This document shows positions 1 to 6,636 of a stretch of 10,981 bases of DNA, one piece after another (the stretch's first letter is position 1; the number at the start of each line of letters is the position of its first letter). The position numbers and the translations under genes are program-made. Origin of the DNA: an uncultured Eubacteriales bacterium (lineage in GTDB: Bacteria > Bacillota > Clostridia > Oscillospirales > CAG-382); the NCBI GenBank assembly GCA_934444485.1, contig CAKSCN010000085.1:1-10981 (forward strand), given 5' to 3'. The notes under the pieces were generated by a model, which did not search any database, was not told where the DNA came from, and was given only the letters and a program-made list of their open reading frames with translations.

Positions 1-1236
1 GAATGCCTTTACCGTCGGCGTTTCGAGAGAAAGCTCAGCCCCTCTTACCGCTTTCATGAGTGCTTCCTCGAAGCTTCCGCCTATCGCCATTACCTCGCCG
101 GTCGCTTTCATCTGCGTGCCGAGGGTGCGCTTTGCGTAGACGAACTTGTCGAAAGGCCACTTCGGAAACTTCACCACGACGTAGTCGAGAGCCGGCTCGA
201 AGCACGCACAGGTCTTTCCGGTGACGTCGTTCTTTATCTCGTCGAGAGTGTAGCCTATGGCAATCTTCGCTGCAACCTTGGCTATCGGATATCCCGTCGC
301 TTTCGACGCAAGTGCCGACGAACGCGATACACGGGGATTTACCTCGATTACGGCATAGTCGAAGCTGTCGGGCTTGAGCGCAAACTGGCAGTTGCAGCCG
401 CCCTCGACCTTAAGCTCGGAGATGATGTTCAGTGCGGCACTGCGGAGCATCTGGTATTCCTTGTCCGAGAGCGTGAGCGCCGGAGCGGCGACTATGCTGT
501 CGCCCGTGTGTATGCCGACGGGGTCGAAGTTCTCCATGGAGCAGACGGTGATGACGTTGCCGAGAGAGTCGCGCATCACTTCAAATTCTATTTCTTTCCA
601 GCCGGATATGCACTTCTCTACAAGCACCTGCGTTATCGGCGAAAGCCTCAATCCGTTGCCGCATATCTCGCAAAGCTCGGAGTCGTTCGAGACAATTCCG
701 CCGCCCGTGCCGCCGAGGGTGAACGCCGGACGGATAATCACGGGGTAGCCTATCTTGTGCGCAAACGTGAGTGCGCTTTCAACGTCGGTCACTATCTCCG
801 ACGGGATGCACGGCTCGCCTATCTTCTCCATTGTCTCCTTGAAGAGCTTTCTGTCCTCGGCTTTGTCTATCGTCTCGGGATTTGCGCCGAGAAGCGTCAC
901 TCCGTGAGAGGCAAGAAAACCCTCTTTGGCAAGCTGCATGGAGAGCGTGAGTCCCGTCTGACCGCCGAGAGTCGAGAGAAGACTGTCCGGCTTTTCCTTT
1001 TCGATAATGCGCTTTACCGTTTCGAGGTTCAGCGCTTCGATGTATATCTTGTCCGCCATGTGGTTGTCGGTCATTATCGTTGCCGGGTTGGAGTTTACGA
1101 GAACCACCTCGAGTCCCGCCTCCTTGAGCGCACGGCAAGCCTGTGTTCCGGCGTAGTCAAATTCCGCCGCCTGACCTATCACGATGGGACCGGAGCCTAT
1201 AACCATTACCTTTTTGAGATTTTTATTGAGCGGCAT
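1..1236 (-). CDS. carB: carbamoyl-phosphate synthase large subunit, N-terminal part (runs off the left edge)
   Basis: This subunit makes carbamoyl phosphate from bicarbonate, ATP and ammonia delivered by CarA, feeding pyrimidine and arginine synthesis in the cytoplasm. The visible 412 codons begin MPLNKNLKKVMVIGSGPIVI, a classic CarB N-terminus with the GSGP..IGQ nucleotide-binding start and EFDYAG just after. Further on are DNHMADKIYIE, LSTLGGQTGL, RPAFTLGGTGGG and EFEVMRD, followed by SMENFDPVGIHTGDS and VNPRVSRSSALASKATGYP, all typical of the carboxyphosphate ATP-grasp half. The open frame reaches the window edge at MKAVRGAE, near the end of that first half, so the oligomerisation, carbamoyl-phosphate and allosteric domains (family length about 1,070 residues) lie outside. 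The start at 1236 has a strong AAGGAGGT site at 1245-1252, 8 bases upstream, inside carA. The gene overlaps the carA stop by 14 bases, so the two are probably translationally coupled. No frameshift was seen. Confidence 0.97.
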   Translation of the reverse strand, partial: MPLNKNLKKVMVIGSGPIVIGQAAEFDYAGTQACRALKEAGLEVVLVNSNPATIMTDNHMADKIYIEALNLETVKRIIEKEKPDSLLSTLGGQTGLTLSMQLAKEGFLASHGVTLLGANPETIDKAEDRKLFKETMEKIGEPCIPSEIVTDVESALTFAHKIGYPVIIRPAFTLGGTGGGIVSNDSELCEICGNGLRLSPITQVLVEKCISGWKEIEFEVMRDSLGNVITVCSMENFDPVGIHTGDSIVAAPALTLSDKEYQMLRSAALNIISELKVEGGCNCQFALKPDSFDYAVIEVNPRVSRSSALASKATGYPIAKVAAKIAIGYTLDEIKNDVTGKTCACFEPALDYVVVKFPKWPFDKFVYAKRTLGTQMKATGEVMAIGGSFEEALMKAVRGAELSLETPTVKAF

Positions 1237-2326
1237 TGACCTTTACCTCCTTGCAAAGCTCCAAAAATTTGTCGAACAGAAACTCGGTGTCGTGAGGACC
1301 TGCGCACGCCTCGGGGTGAAACTGCACCGAAAAAGCGTTTATGTACGGGTACGCAGCACCCTCGCACGTGCCGTCGTTGGCGTTTACGAAAAGCTCTTTT
1401 GCCCCATCGGGAAGCGTCGCCGAAAGTACGGCGTAACCGTGGTTCTGGCTTGTGATGTAGGTCCTGCCGTCCTCGGAGTACTTCGCCGGCTGGTTTGCGC
1501 CTCTGTGACCGTATTTTAACTTTACCGTGTCGGCTCCCTGCGAAAGTGCGAGAAGCTGATGACCGAGACATATTCCGAATATCGGTATCTTTTTCTCCGT
1601 AAGACGTCCTACCTCGGCTATTACACCGGCGTTGTCCTTGGGGTCGCCGGGACCGTTCGAGAGAAGCACGCCGTCGGGAGAGTATGCGAGTATTTCGTCT
1701 GCGGTCGTGTCCGAGGGGAATACCTTTACCTCGCACCCCCTCTTTGTCAGCTCACGGAGCATATTCTCCTTTTTGCCGAAGTCGAAGAGAGCGATTTTGT
1801 ACGCCACCTTGCCGTCGGGAGTAACGGTGTACGCTTTTCGGCACGTCACCTTTGCGACGGGATTTTCGCACTTGTACGCCTTTATCTTTTCGAGTACCGC
1901 CTCCGTTGCCTCGCCGCACTTCGTAATTACGCCGTTCATGACTCCGTGTTCACGCACACGCTTTGTGAGCGCACGTGTGTCTATCCCGGAAAGACCGACG
2001 ATTCCGTTTTCGGCAAGGTAAGCGGAGAGAGTCTTTTCGCATCTGAAGTTCGACGGCTCTTCGCACGCTTCCTTTACTATGTATGCGGAAAGCCCCACGC
2101 CTCGGCTCTCGAAATCCCCCGGTATAATGCCGTAGTTGCCGATGAGCGGAAAGGTCTGGCACACTATCTGACCCGTGTAGCTCGGATCGGTGAGAGTTTC
2201 GATGTAACCCTCCATGCCCGTTGTGAATACGACCTCGCCGTAAATATCCTCCTCTGCGGCGTATCCGAACCCTTTTCCGCAGAACACCGTGCCGTCCTCG
2301 AGTATGAGATAAAGCTTGTCCGACAT
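1223..2326 (-). CDS. carA: carbamoyl-phosphate synthase small (glutaminase) subunit
   Basis: CarA hydrolyses glutamine and channels ammonia to CarB. The protein is 367 residues, normal for the family. The N-terminal CPSase small-chain domain (about 1-140) opens with LILEDGTVF and contains GEVVFTTGMEGY and GLSGIDTRALT. The C-terminal class I glutamine amidotransferase domain (about 175-360) shows LLSNGPGDP, the nucleophile elbow GICLGHQ with Cys253, SQNHGYAV, and the FHPEA motif giving His337 and Glu339, so the catalytic triad is intact. An in-frame ATG exists 20 codons upstream (2386), but the start at 2326 is preferred: it begins MSDKLYLILEDG as homologues do and has purine-rich AAAGGACAGGGG at 2335-2346, ending 8 bases before the ATG. 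It is first in the carA-carB transcript. The upstream region carries inverted repeats but no recognisable PyrR attenuator. Confidence 0.98.
   Translation of the reverse strand: MSDKLYLILEDGTVFCGKGFGYAAEEDIYGEVVFTTGMEGYIETLTDPSYTGQIVCQTFPLIGNYGIIPGDFESRGVGLSAYIVKEACEEPSNFRCEKTLSAYLAENGIVGLSGIDTRALTKRVREHGVMNGVITKCGEATEAVLEKIKAYKCENPVAKVTCRKAYTVTPDGKVAYKIALFDFGKKENMLRELTKRGCEVKVFPSDTTADEILAYSPDGVLLSNGPGDPKDNAGVIAEVGRLTEKKIPIFGICLGHQLLALSQGADTVKLKYGHRGANQPAKYSEDGRTYITSQNHGYAVLSATLPDGAKELFVNANDGTCEGAAYPYINAFSVQFHPEACAGPHDTEFLFDKFLELCKEVKVNAAQ
1245..1252 (-). promoter_or_regulatory. ribosome binding site of carB, inside carA
   Basis: Read on the minus strand this is AAGGAGGT, a full match to the Shine-Dalgarno core, 8 bases before the carB ATG at 1236. 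It lies within the last codons of carA and supports direct initiation of carB despite the 14-base gene overlap. Confidence 0.85.
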
Positions 2327-2334
2327 ATATGCGA

Positions 2335-2346
2335 CCCCTGTCCTTT
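2335..2346 (-). promoter_or_regulatory. ribosome binding site deciding the carA start
   Basis: The minus strand reads AAAGGACAGGGG, ending 8 bases before the ATG at 2326. The alternative upstream ATG at 2386 lacks a comparable site and would add 20 residues not expected in CarA proteins. Confidence 0.7.
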
Positions 2347-2380
2347 CATATTGCTGTCCGTGTATAAATAAACCCTTTGC

Positions 2381-2395
2381 CTGCAAAATGTGCAG
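2381..2395 (-). repeat. short hairpin in the carA leader
   Basis: CTGCA and TGCAG flank a 5-base spacer, and the element would fold as a small 5-base-pair hairpin in the car leader RNA, about 55 bases before the carA ATG. No run of U follows, so it is not a terminator. It may instead be another half-site pair of the same operator region, since TGCA is the core of all these repeats. Confidence 0.35.
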
Positions 2396-2410
2396 TATAT
2401 ATATGCAGCG

Positions 2411-2430
2411 TATGCACTTTTTATTGCATA
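2411..2430. repeat. inverted repeat TATGCA-8-TGCATA at the car start site
   Basis: TATGCA at 2411-2416 and TGCATA at 2425-2430 are perfect inverted copies separated by 8 bases. A third copy of TATGCA lies at 2402-2407, nine bases from the second. The pair abuts the -10 box of the presumed car promoter, so it sits where a repressor would block initiation. The size and position suggest an operator, perhaps for an arginine- or pyrimidine-responsive regulator, but the sequence is not a clear match to any site I know. Confidence 0.5.
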
Positions 2431-2459
2431 ATTATACAGCAATATCAAATAAAAATAAA
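2431..2459 (-). promoter_or_regulatory. probable carAB promoter
   Basis: On the minus strand a perfect TATAAT -10 box lies at 2431-2436. Seventeen bases upstream is a weak -35 candidate, TTTATT, at 2454-2459, in an AT-rich stretch. Transcription would begin near 2424, leaving a leader of roughly 98 bases before carA. The weak -35 and the repeats at the start site suggest a regulated promoter; the position is an inference from motifs alone. Confidence 0.55.
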
Positions 2460-2531
2460 GTGAATTTCTTATCGATAATGTAAATATTTTTTTGCCGTCC
2501 GCCGCACTCGGTAATATCGGAGGGCGTGAGG

Positions 2532-2560
2532 TTGAAATCTTAATATATGTCCGCTATAAT
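2532..2560 (+). promoter_or_regulatory. sigma-70/SigA-type promoter of the alpha/beta hydrolase gene
   Basis: TTGAAA at 2532-2537 and a perfect TATAAT at 2555-2560 are separated by the ideal 17 bases. Transcription would start near 2567, about 20 bases before the ATG at 2588 and just before its ribosome binding site. This also excludes the longer upstream reading of the gene, because the promoter would lie inside it. Confidence 0.85.
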
Positions 2561-2571
2561 CGTATACGGAA

Positions 2572-2578
2572 AGAGAGG
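2572..2578 (+). promoter_or_regulatory. ribosome binding site deciding the hydrolase start
   Basis: AGAGAGG lies 9 bases before the ATG at 2588, directly downstream of the inferred transcription start. It fixes the start at MRIKLAYTEKG rather than at a non-ATG codon at 2492. Confidence 0.7.
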
Positions 2579-2587
2579 TTCTGCAAA

Positions 2588-3277
2588 ATGCGCATAAAGC
2601 TTGCATATACGGAAAAAGGTGCGGGAGAGCCGCTTGTGCTGCTTCACGGAAACGGTGAAAACGGCAGGTGCTTTGCGGCGCAGACGGAGTATTTTTCCTA
2701 TAAGTACAGAGTCATCGCCCCCGATACGAGAGGACACGGAGACTCCCCGAGAGGAACTGCTCCCTTTACGATTGAACGGTTTGCCGACGACCTTGCGGAG
2801 TTTTTCGGTGAGCTTGGCATAGAAAGAGCATCGATTCTCGGTTTTTCCGATGGAGCGAATATTGCAATGAGATTTGCGCTCAAATATCCCGAGAGGGTAA
2901 AGTCGCTCATACTTGTCGGCGGAAACCTCGACGCACACGGTGTGAAGCCCTCGGCGCAGATACCGATTGAGACGGGATACAAAATCGCACGCTTCTTCTC
3001 GCACTTTTCCGAAAAGGCGGCGGCAAATGCCGAGATGCTGGGACTTATGGTCACCGAACCGCACATTGCGCCGTCGGAGCTTGCGAAAATAAGTGCGCCG
3101 ACTCTCGTTGTTGCAGGCACTCACGACATGATAAAGAAGGAACACACCGAGCTTATCGCAAAAAGCATAGCCGGAGCGAAGCTTTTGTTCCTCGAGGGCG
3201 ACCACTTTCTGCCGTACAAAGAGCCGCAGAGCTTAAATTTTGCGGTGAATGAGTTCCTTTGTGAGTGTGGGAAGTGA
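2588..3277 (+). CDS. alpha/beta-fold hydrolase
   Basis: This is a 229-residue cytoplasmic alpha/beta hydrolase without signal peptide or membrane segment. It shows the oxyanion-hole strand LVLLHGNGENGR (16-27), then APDTRGHGDS (44-53). The nucleophile elbow GFSDGAN carries Ser87. After the sixth strand, AGTHDM supplies Asp180, and EGDHFLP supplies His206, so the Ser-Asp-His triad is complete. The cap region (about 112-165) is short and helical. The pattern resembles the esterase/lactonase/haloperoxidase-like branch, but the substrate cannot be read from the sequence. It is transcribed divergently from carAB from its own strong promoter and is followed by a weak terminator, so it is probably monocistronic. 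A longer reading from 2492 is rejected because the promoter and ribosome binding site lie inside it. Confidence 0.9.
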   Translation: MRIKLAYTEKGAGEPLVLLHGNGENGRCFAAQTEYFSYKYRVIAPDTRGHGDSPRGTAPFTIERFADDLAEFFGELGIERASILGFSDGANIAMRFALKYPERVKSLILVGGNLDAHGVKPSAQIPIETGYKIARFFSHFSEKAAANAEMLGLMVTEPHIAPSELAKISAPTLVVAGTHDMIKKEHTELIAKSIAGAKLLFLEGDHFLPYKEPQSLNFAVNEFLCECGK

Positions 3278-3294
3278 AAGATTTGCACTTTTTT
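3272..3294 (+). terminator. weak intrinsic terminator after the hydrolase
   Basis: AAGTG and CACTT pair around an inner AA/TT pair with one mismatch, and six T follow at 3289-3294. The stem overlaps the TGA stop of the hydrolase gene. It is short and AT-rich, so termination may be partial. Confidence 0.5.
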
Positions 3295-3330
3295 CCGCCA
3301 AAACATCAATTTTTCCGAATAATCTAAAAA

Positions 3331-3360
3331 TTAACAATGCTTAATATATTTGCCTATAAA
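3331..3360 (+). promoter_or_regulatory. candidate upstream promoter of the UPF0237/UPF0210 operon
   Basis: TTAACA (3331-3336) and TATAAA (3355-3360) are each one base off consensus and lie 18 bases apart. The start would be near 3367, leaving a leader of about 70 bases. Confidence 0.55.
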
Positions 3361-3374
3361 TCTTCAAAGGAATA

Positions 3375-3383
3375 TGGTATACT
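3375..3383 (+). promoter_or_regulatory. candidate second, extended -10 promoter
   Basis: TGG followed by TATACT gives a TGn-TATAAT type extended -10 element, which can work without a good -35. The start would be near 3390, about 46 bases before the ATG at 3436. It may act in tandem with the promoter just upstream or instead of it. Confidence 0.4.
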
Positions 3384-3435
3384 GACAGACAGCCGTATAA
3401 CTGCGTAATATATAATGAAAGGAACGGTAAAACAA

Positions 3436-3705
3436 ATGAAAGCGGTAATAACTGTAACGGGAAAAGACACACAGGGAATAATAGCGAAGGTGAGCGGAAA
3501 GTGCGCCGAATACGGAGTAAACATCATCGACATTTCACAGTCCGTACTCAAGGAGTACTTCGCAATGATTATGCTTGTCGAAATTGACTCCCTTACCATA
3601 AAGTTCTCCGAATTTGTCGATATTCTCGAAAATCTCGGACGTGAAAACGCTCTGTCCATACAGGCAATGCATGAGGAAATATTCAATTCCATGCACAGAA
3701 TATAA
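3436..3705 (+). CDS. ACT-domain protein, UPF0237 family
   Basis: This 89-residue protein is a single ACT domain, a small beta-alpha-beta-beta-alpha-beta fold that usually binds amino acids or similar ligands and tends to dimerise. The first strand and turn, AVITVTGKDTQGIIAKVS (3-20), and the second strand, NIIDISQS (29-36), match the UPF0237 pattern, which is related to the GcvR-type regulatory ACT domains. YFAMIMLVEI (41-50) forms the third strand. No DNA-binding or catalytic domain is attached. The start at 3436 is chosen because AAAGGA at 3418-3423 precedes it (12 bases, slightly long) and the protein then has the family length; an in-frame ATG at 3415 has no ribosome site. It lies 24 bases before the UPF0210 gene, the usual partner of this family, so a joint function is likely. 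Its ligand is unknown. Confidence 0.93.
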   Translation: MKAVITVTGKDTQGIIAKVSGKCAEYGVNIIDISQSVLKEYFAMIMLVEIDSLTIKFSEFVDILENLGRENALSIQAMHEEIFNSMHRI

Positions 3706-3729
3706 CGATTTGCGGCAAGGAGAATACTT

Positions 3730-5094
3730 ATGCTTAATATTTCCGATATACTCGAAACGATAAACATGATACACGAGGAGCACCTCGACGTGAGAACCAT
3801 AACCATGGGAATCTCCCTTCTCGACTGCGCTCCCTATTCGCAGGACAACAAAACGCTCTGCGACAGAATCTACGACAAGATTACAAAGAAAGCCGAACGC
3901 CTTGTTTCGGTCGGTGAGGACATAGAGAAGGAATACGGTATTCCGATAGTCAACAAGCGTGTTTCGGTAACTCCGATTGCTCTCGTCGGCGGAAGCCGCA
4001 GTGCGGAGGACTACGTCAACATCGCAAAGACTCTCGACAGAGCAGCTCACACTCTCGGCATAAACTTTATAGGCGGCTTCTCGGCACTCGTACACAAGGG
4101 CGCAACTCCGGCGGATAACTTTCTCATGGACGCAGTCCCCGAGGCTCTTGCCGAAACAGAGAGAGTCTGCTCATCGATAAACGTCGGAACAACACGCTCC
4201 GGTATCAACATGGACGCCGTTCTTAAGTGCGGCAAAATTGTCAAGGATCTCGCATACCGCACAAGAGACGCATACTCCATAGGCTGTGCGAAGTTCGTTG
4301 TGTTTGCGAACGTCCCGGAGGATAACCCTTTTATGGCGGGCGCATTCCACGGCGTCGGAGAACCCGACTGCGTAATAAACGTCGGCGTTTCCGGTCCGGG
4401 CGTTGTAAGAAGTGCCGTTGAACGTGCCGGAGACTGCAATTTTTCCGAGCTTGCGGACATAATAAAGAAAACGGCGTTCAAGGTAACTCGTATGGGTCAG
4501 CTTGTCGCCTGCGAGGCGTCGAGAAGACTCGACACGCCTTTCGGTATCGTTGACCTCTCGCTTGCGCCTACGCCTGCGATAGGCGACTCGGTCGCTCACA
4601 TTCTCGAAGCGATGGGACTTGAAAAGTGCGGCGCACCCGGAACGACGGCGGCTCTCGCAATGCTCAACGACGCAGTCAAAAAGGGCGGCGCAATGGCGTC
4701 CTCGCACGTCGGCGGACTTTCCGGCGCATTTATCCCGGTTTCCGAGGATCAGGGCATGATAGACGCAGTTACCGCAGGAGCTCTCACGATAGAGAAGCTC
4801 GAGGCGATGACCTCGGTATGTTCGGTCGGTCTTGACATGATAGCGATCCCCGGCGACACGACCGCCGAGACAATATCCGCAATGATCGCCGACGAAGCGG
4901 CAATAGGCATGATAAACGGCAAGACCACCGCCGCAAGGCTTATCCCGGCATACGGCAAAAAGGTCGGCGATATGGTTGAGTTCGGCGGACTTCTCGGCTA
5001 CGCTCCGATTATCCCCGTAAACGAGTTTTCGCCCGAGAAGTTCATCTCAAGAGGCGGAAGAATGCCTGCGCCCATACACAGCCTCAGAAATTAA
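3730..5094 (+). CDS. UPF0210 / DUF711 'PFL family' protein
   Basis: This 454-residue protein belongs to UPF0210 (DUF711), called PFL family because its fold resembles pyruvate formate-lyase and ribonucleotide reductase. The biochemical role is unknown. Conserved-looking blocks include IALVGGSRSAEDY (83-95), GINFIGGFSALVHKG (110-124), NVGVSGPGVVRSAV (217-230), FGIVDLSLAPTPAIGDS (271-287) and GGLLGYAPIIPV (419-430). The C-terminus, SRGGRMPAPIHSLRN (440-454), is also characteristic. I see no RVSGY-type glycyl-radical loop, so the PFL name should not be read as glycyl-radical enzyme activity. Length is normal and no signal peptide or membrane helix is present. AAGGAG at 3717-3722, 7 bases before the ATG, supports the start. 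It follows the ACT-domain gene by 24 bases, an arrangement I recall from streptococci and clostridia, suggesting that the ACT protein senses a ligand for this partner. Confidence 0.95.
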   Translation: MLNISDILETINMIHEEHLDVRTITMGISLLDCAPYSQDNKTLCDRIYDKITKKAERLVSVGEDIEKEYGIPIVNKRVSVTPIALVGGSRSAEDYVNIAKTLDRAAHTLGINFIGGFSALVHKGATPADNFLMDAVPEALAETERVCSSINVGTTRSGINMDAVLKCGKIVKDLAYRTRDAYSIGCAKFVVFANVPEDNPFMAGAFHGVGEPDCVINVGVSGPGVVRSAVERAGDCNFSELADIIKKTAFKVTRMGQLVACEASRRLDTPFGIVDLSLAPTPAIGDSVAHILEAMGLEKCGAPGTTAALAMLNDAVKKGGAMASSHVGGLSGAFIPVSEDQGMIDAVTAGALTIEKLEAMTSVCSVGLDMIAIPGDTTAETISAMIADEAAIGMINGKTTAARLIPAYGKKVGDMVEFGGLLGYAPIIPVNEFSPEKFISRGGRMPAPIHSLRN

Positions 5095-5107
5095 AACAGT
5101 GCAAAAA

Positions 5108-5136
5108 GCGGCGGCAGTCGGTGAGGTTTCCGCCGC
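5108..5136 (-). terminator. GC-rich hairpin with a T-run only on the minus strand
   Basis: GCGGCGG (5108-5114) and CCGCCGC (5130-5136) form a perfect 7-base-pair stem with a 15-base loop in the gap between the UPF0210 gene and the flavoprotein gene. Downstream on the plus strand comes AAAGCTTCG, with no U-run, so rightward termination should be poor. On the minus strand the stem is followed by TTTTTG, the layout of an intrinsic terminator facing left, although no minus-strand gene is seen to the right. It could stop antisense transcription or act as an mRNA processing or stability element. Confidence 0.45.
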
Positions 5137-5181
5137 AAAGCTTCGTAAATGCGCTGATTTCAGCTGCAAAAAACGACGAAT

Positions 5182-5186
5182 GGAGA
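5182..5186 (+). promoter_or_regulatory. ribosome binding site deciding the GlpA-like start
   Basis: GGAGA lies 6 bases before the ATG at 5193. This supports a start two residues before the first strand of the FAD fold rather than a GTG at 5121, which lies inside the hairpin loop and lacks a site. Confidence 0.65.
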
Positions 5187-5192
5187 AAAGTT

Positions 5193-6635
5193 ATGATTTA
5201 CGATGTTGTAATAGTCGGTGCCGGAGTTACCGGGTCGATGACGGCGAGAGAACTGACGAAGTATAAGCTTTCTGTCTGTATTCTCGAAAAGGCGGACGAT
5301 GCCTGTGCCGGAAGCTCGAAGGCAAATTCCGCAATAGTACACGCCGGCTTTGACGCCGAAAACGGGACTCTCAAGGCAAAACTCAATGTGAGAGGCTGTG
5401 AGATGATGCCCGAGGTCTGCCGTGAGCTTGACGTTCACTATAAGAACACAGGCTCGCTTGTCGTGTCGTTTTCCGAGGAGGACGGTAAGGCGCTTGACAC
5501 CCTGTACAAAAGAGGCGTCGCAAACGGCGTAAAGGGAATGAAGATAGTGTCGGGCGAGGAAATGCGCAAAATAGAGCCTCACCTCTCCGAAAACGCACGT
5601 GCCGCACTCTACGCTCCGACGGCAGGTATAGTATGTCCGTATGAGCTGACCATAGCCGCCGCCGAGAACGCCGTGCAGAACGGTGCGGACGTAATGTTCG
5701 GCTTTGAGGTGTCGTCGATAACCGAAAAGGACGGATACTATGAGGTCTCCGACGGAAAAGAGACGGTTTATGCAAGATACGTTGTCAACGCCGCCGGACT
5801 CTACTCTGACGTTATCGCAAAGCTCACCGGCGACTGCGATTTCGAGATAATTCCCCGAAAGGGCGAATATATGCTCTACGACAAGAGCTGCGACGGCTTT
5901 GTGCGCACGGTTCTCTTCTCCGCTCCCACAAAGGAGGGCAAAGGAGTTCTCGTCGCACCGACGGTTGACAGAAACACTCTCGTCGGACCTAACGCCGAGC
6001 GCACCGTCAAAGATGATACTGCAACGACCGCCGAGGGACTTGCCGATATAGCGAAAAATGCGGCGAGACTCGTGTCGCTTCCGCTTCCGTCGAGAAAGAC
6101 CATAACCTCGTTTGCAGGTGTGCGTCCCACTCCTACGGGCGGAGACTTTGTAATAAAGAAGTCCGCTCACATGAAAGGCGTGCTTCACCTTGCCGGTATC
6201 GAGTCTCCCGGACTTGCTTCGTCTCCGGCGACCGCCGAATATGCGGCCGGGCTTCTCTCGGAAATGGGACTTCGCCTCGAAAAGAACGAAAGCTTCTGTC
6301 CGACAAGGCAGAGAGTGGTGCGCTTCCGTGAGATGAACGACGAAGAAAGAGCTGCTCTCATAAAGGAAAATCCCGCCTACGCAAAGATAATCTGCCGCTG
6401 CGAGACAGTGACGGAGGGCGAGATAATCGACGCAATACGCCGTCCCATGGGCGCAAGAACCGTTGACGGAGTCAAGAGACGTGCAAGAGCCGGACTCGGA
6501 AGATGTCAGGGCGGCTTCTGTATGCCGAGAGTGGCGGAGATACTTTCACGTGAACTCGGCGTTCCGCTCACCGAAATAACAAAGGACGGCAAAGGCTCGG
6601 ATCTTCTTGTCGGCAAGACGAAGGAGGGCAATTGA
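5193..6635 (+). CDS. GlpA-like FAD-dependent dehydrogenase with C-terminal BFD-type [2Fe-2S] domain
   Basis: This 480-residue flavoprotein belongs to the DAO/GlpA group (glycerol-3-phosphate dehydrogenase, LhgO-like). The FAD Rossmann motif VVIVGAGVTG sits at 5-14 (Gly9, 11, 14), Glu32 ends the second strand, and GSSKANSAIVHAGFD (40-54) is the substrate/FAD-side motif of clostridial GlpA-like proteins. The C-terminal tail has Cys401, Cys403, Cys438 and Cys443 (CRCETVTEGEI...GLGRCQGGFC), the BFD-like [2Fe-2S] pattern of E. coli GlpA. It probably oxidises a hydroxy-acid or sugar-phosphate type substrate and passes electrons to its cluster, then to the flavoprotein encoded 1 base downstream. The role of glycerol-3-phosphate as substrate is inferred from homology only; no glycerol kinase or facilitator gene is visible. 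No membrane segment is seen. An LhgO-type 2-hydroxyglutarate oxidase role is the main alternative, though the BFD tail argues for the GlpA side. Confidence 0.9.
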   Translation: MIYDVVIVGAGVTGSMTARELTKYKLSVCILEKADDACAGSSKANSAIVHAGFDAENGTLKAKLNVRGCEMMPEVCRELDVHYKNTGSLVVSFSEEDGKALDTLYKRGVANGVKGMKIVSGEEMRKIEPHLSENARAALYAPTAGIVCPYELTIAAAENAVQNGADVMFGFEVSSITEKDGYYEVSDGKETVYARYVVNAAGLYSDVIAKLTGDCDFEIIPRKGEYMLYDKSCDGFVRTVLFSAPTKEGKGVLVAPTVDRNTLVGPNAERTVKDDTATTAEGLADIAKNAARLVSLPLPSRKTITSFAGVRPTPTGGDFVIKKSAHMKGVLHLAGIESPGLASSPATAEYAAGLLSEMGLRLEKNESFCPTRQRVVRFREMNDEERAALIKENPAYAKIICRCETVTEGEIIDAIRRPMGARTVDGVKRRARAGLGRCQGGFCMPRVAEILSRELGVPLTEITKDGKGSDLLVGKTKEGN

Positions 6636-6636
6636 C

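Noticed and set aside
2327..2430. PyrR-type attenuator or riboswitch in the carA leader
   Set aside because: The leader is only about 98 bases, has no terminator hairpin with a U-run, and no PyrR-binding loop consensus was found.
2492..2587. Longer reading of the alpha/beta hydrolase from a non-ATG codon at 2492
   Set aside because: The TTGAAA-17-TATAAT promoter and the AGAGAGG site lie within this stretch, and the ATG at 2588 begins the first beta strand expected in the family.
3730..5094. Glycyl-radical enzyme (pyruvate formate-lyase) suggested by the name PFL family
   Set aside because: No RVSGY-like glycyl-radical loop is present and length and motifs match UPF0210/DUF711; the name reflects fold only. 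No activating enzyme gene is nearby.
5153..5164. Small inverted repeat GCTGA-TT-TCAGC before the GlpA-like gene
   Set aside because: Stems of 5 bases with a 2-base loop are frequent by chance, and no promoter element is associated with it.
5121..5192. Upstream GTG start adding 24 residues to the GlpA-like protein
   Set aside because: The codon lies in the hairpin loop, has no ribosome site, and the extension precedes the usual N-terminal FAD strand. GGAGA before the ATG at 5193 is better.
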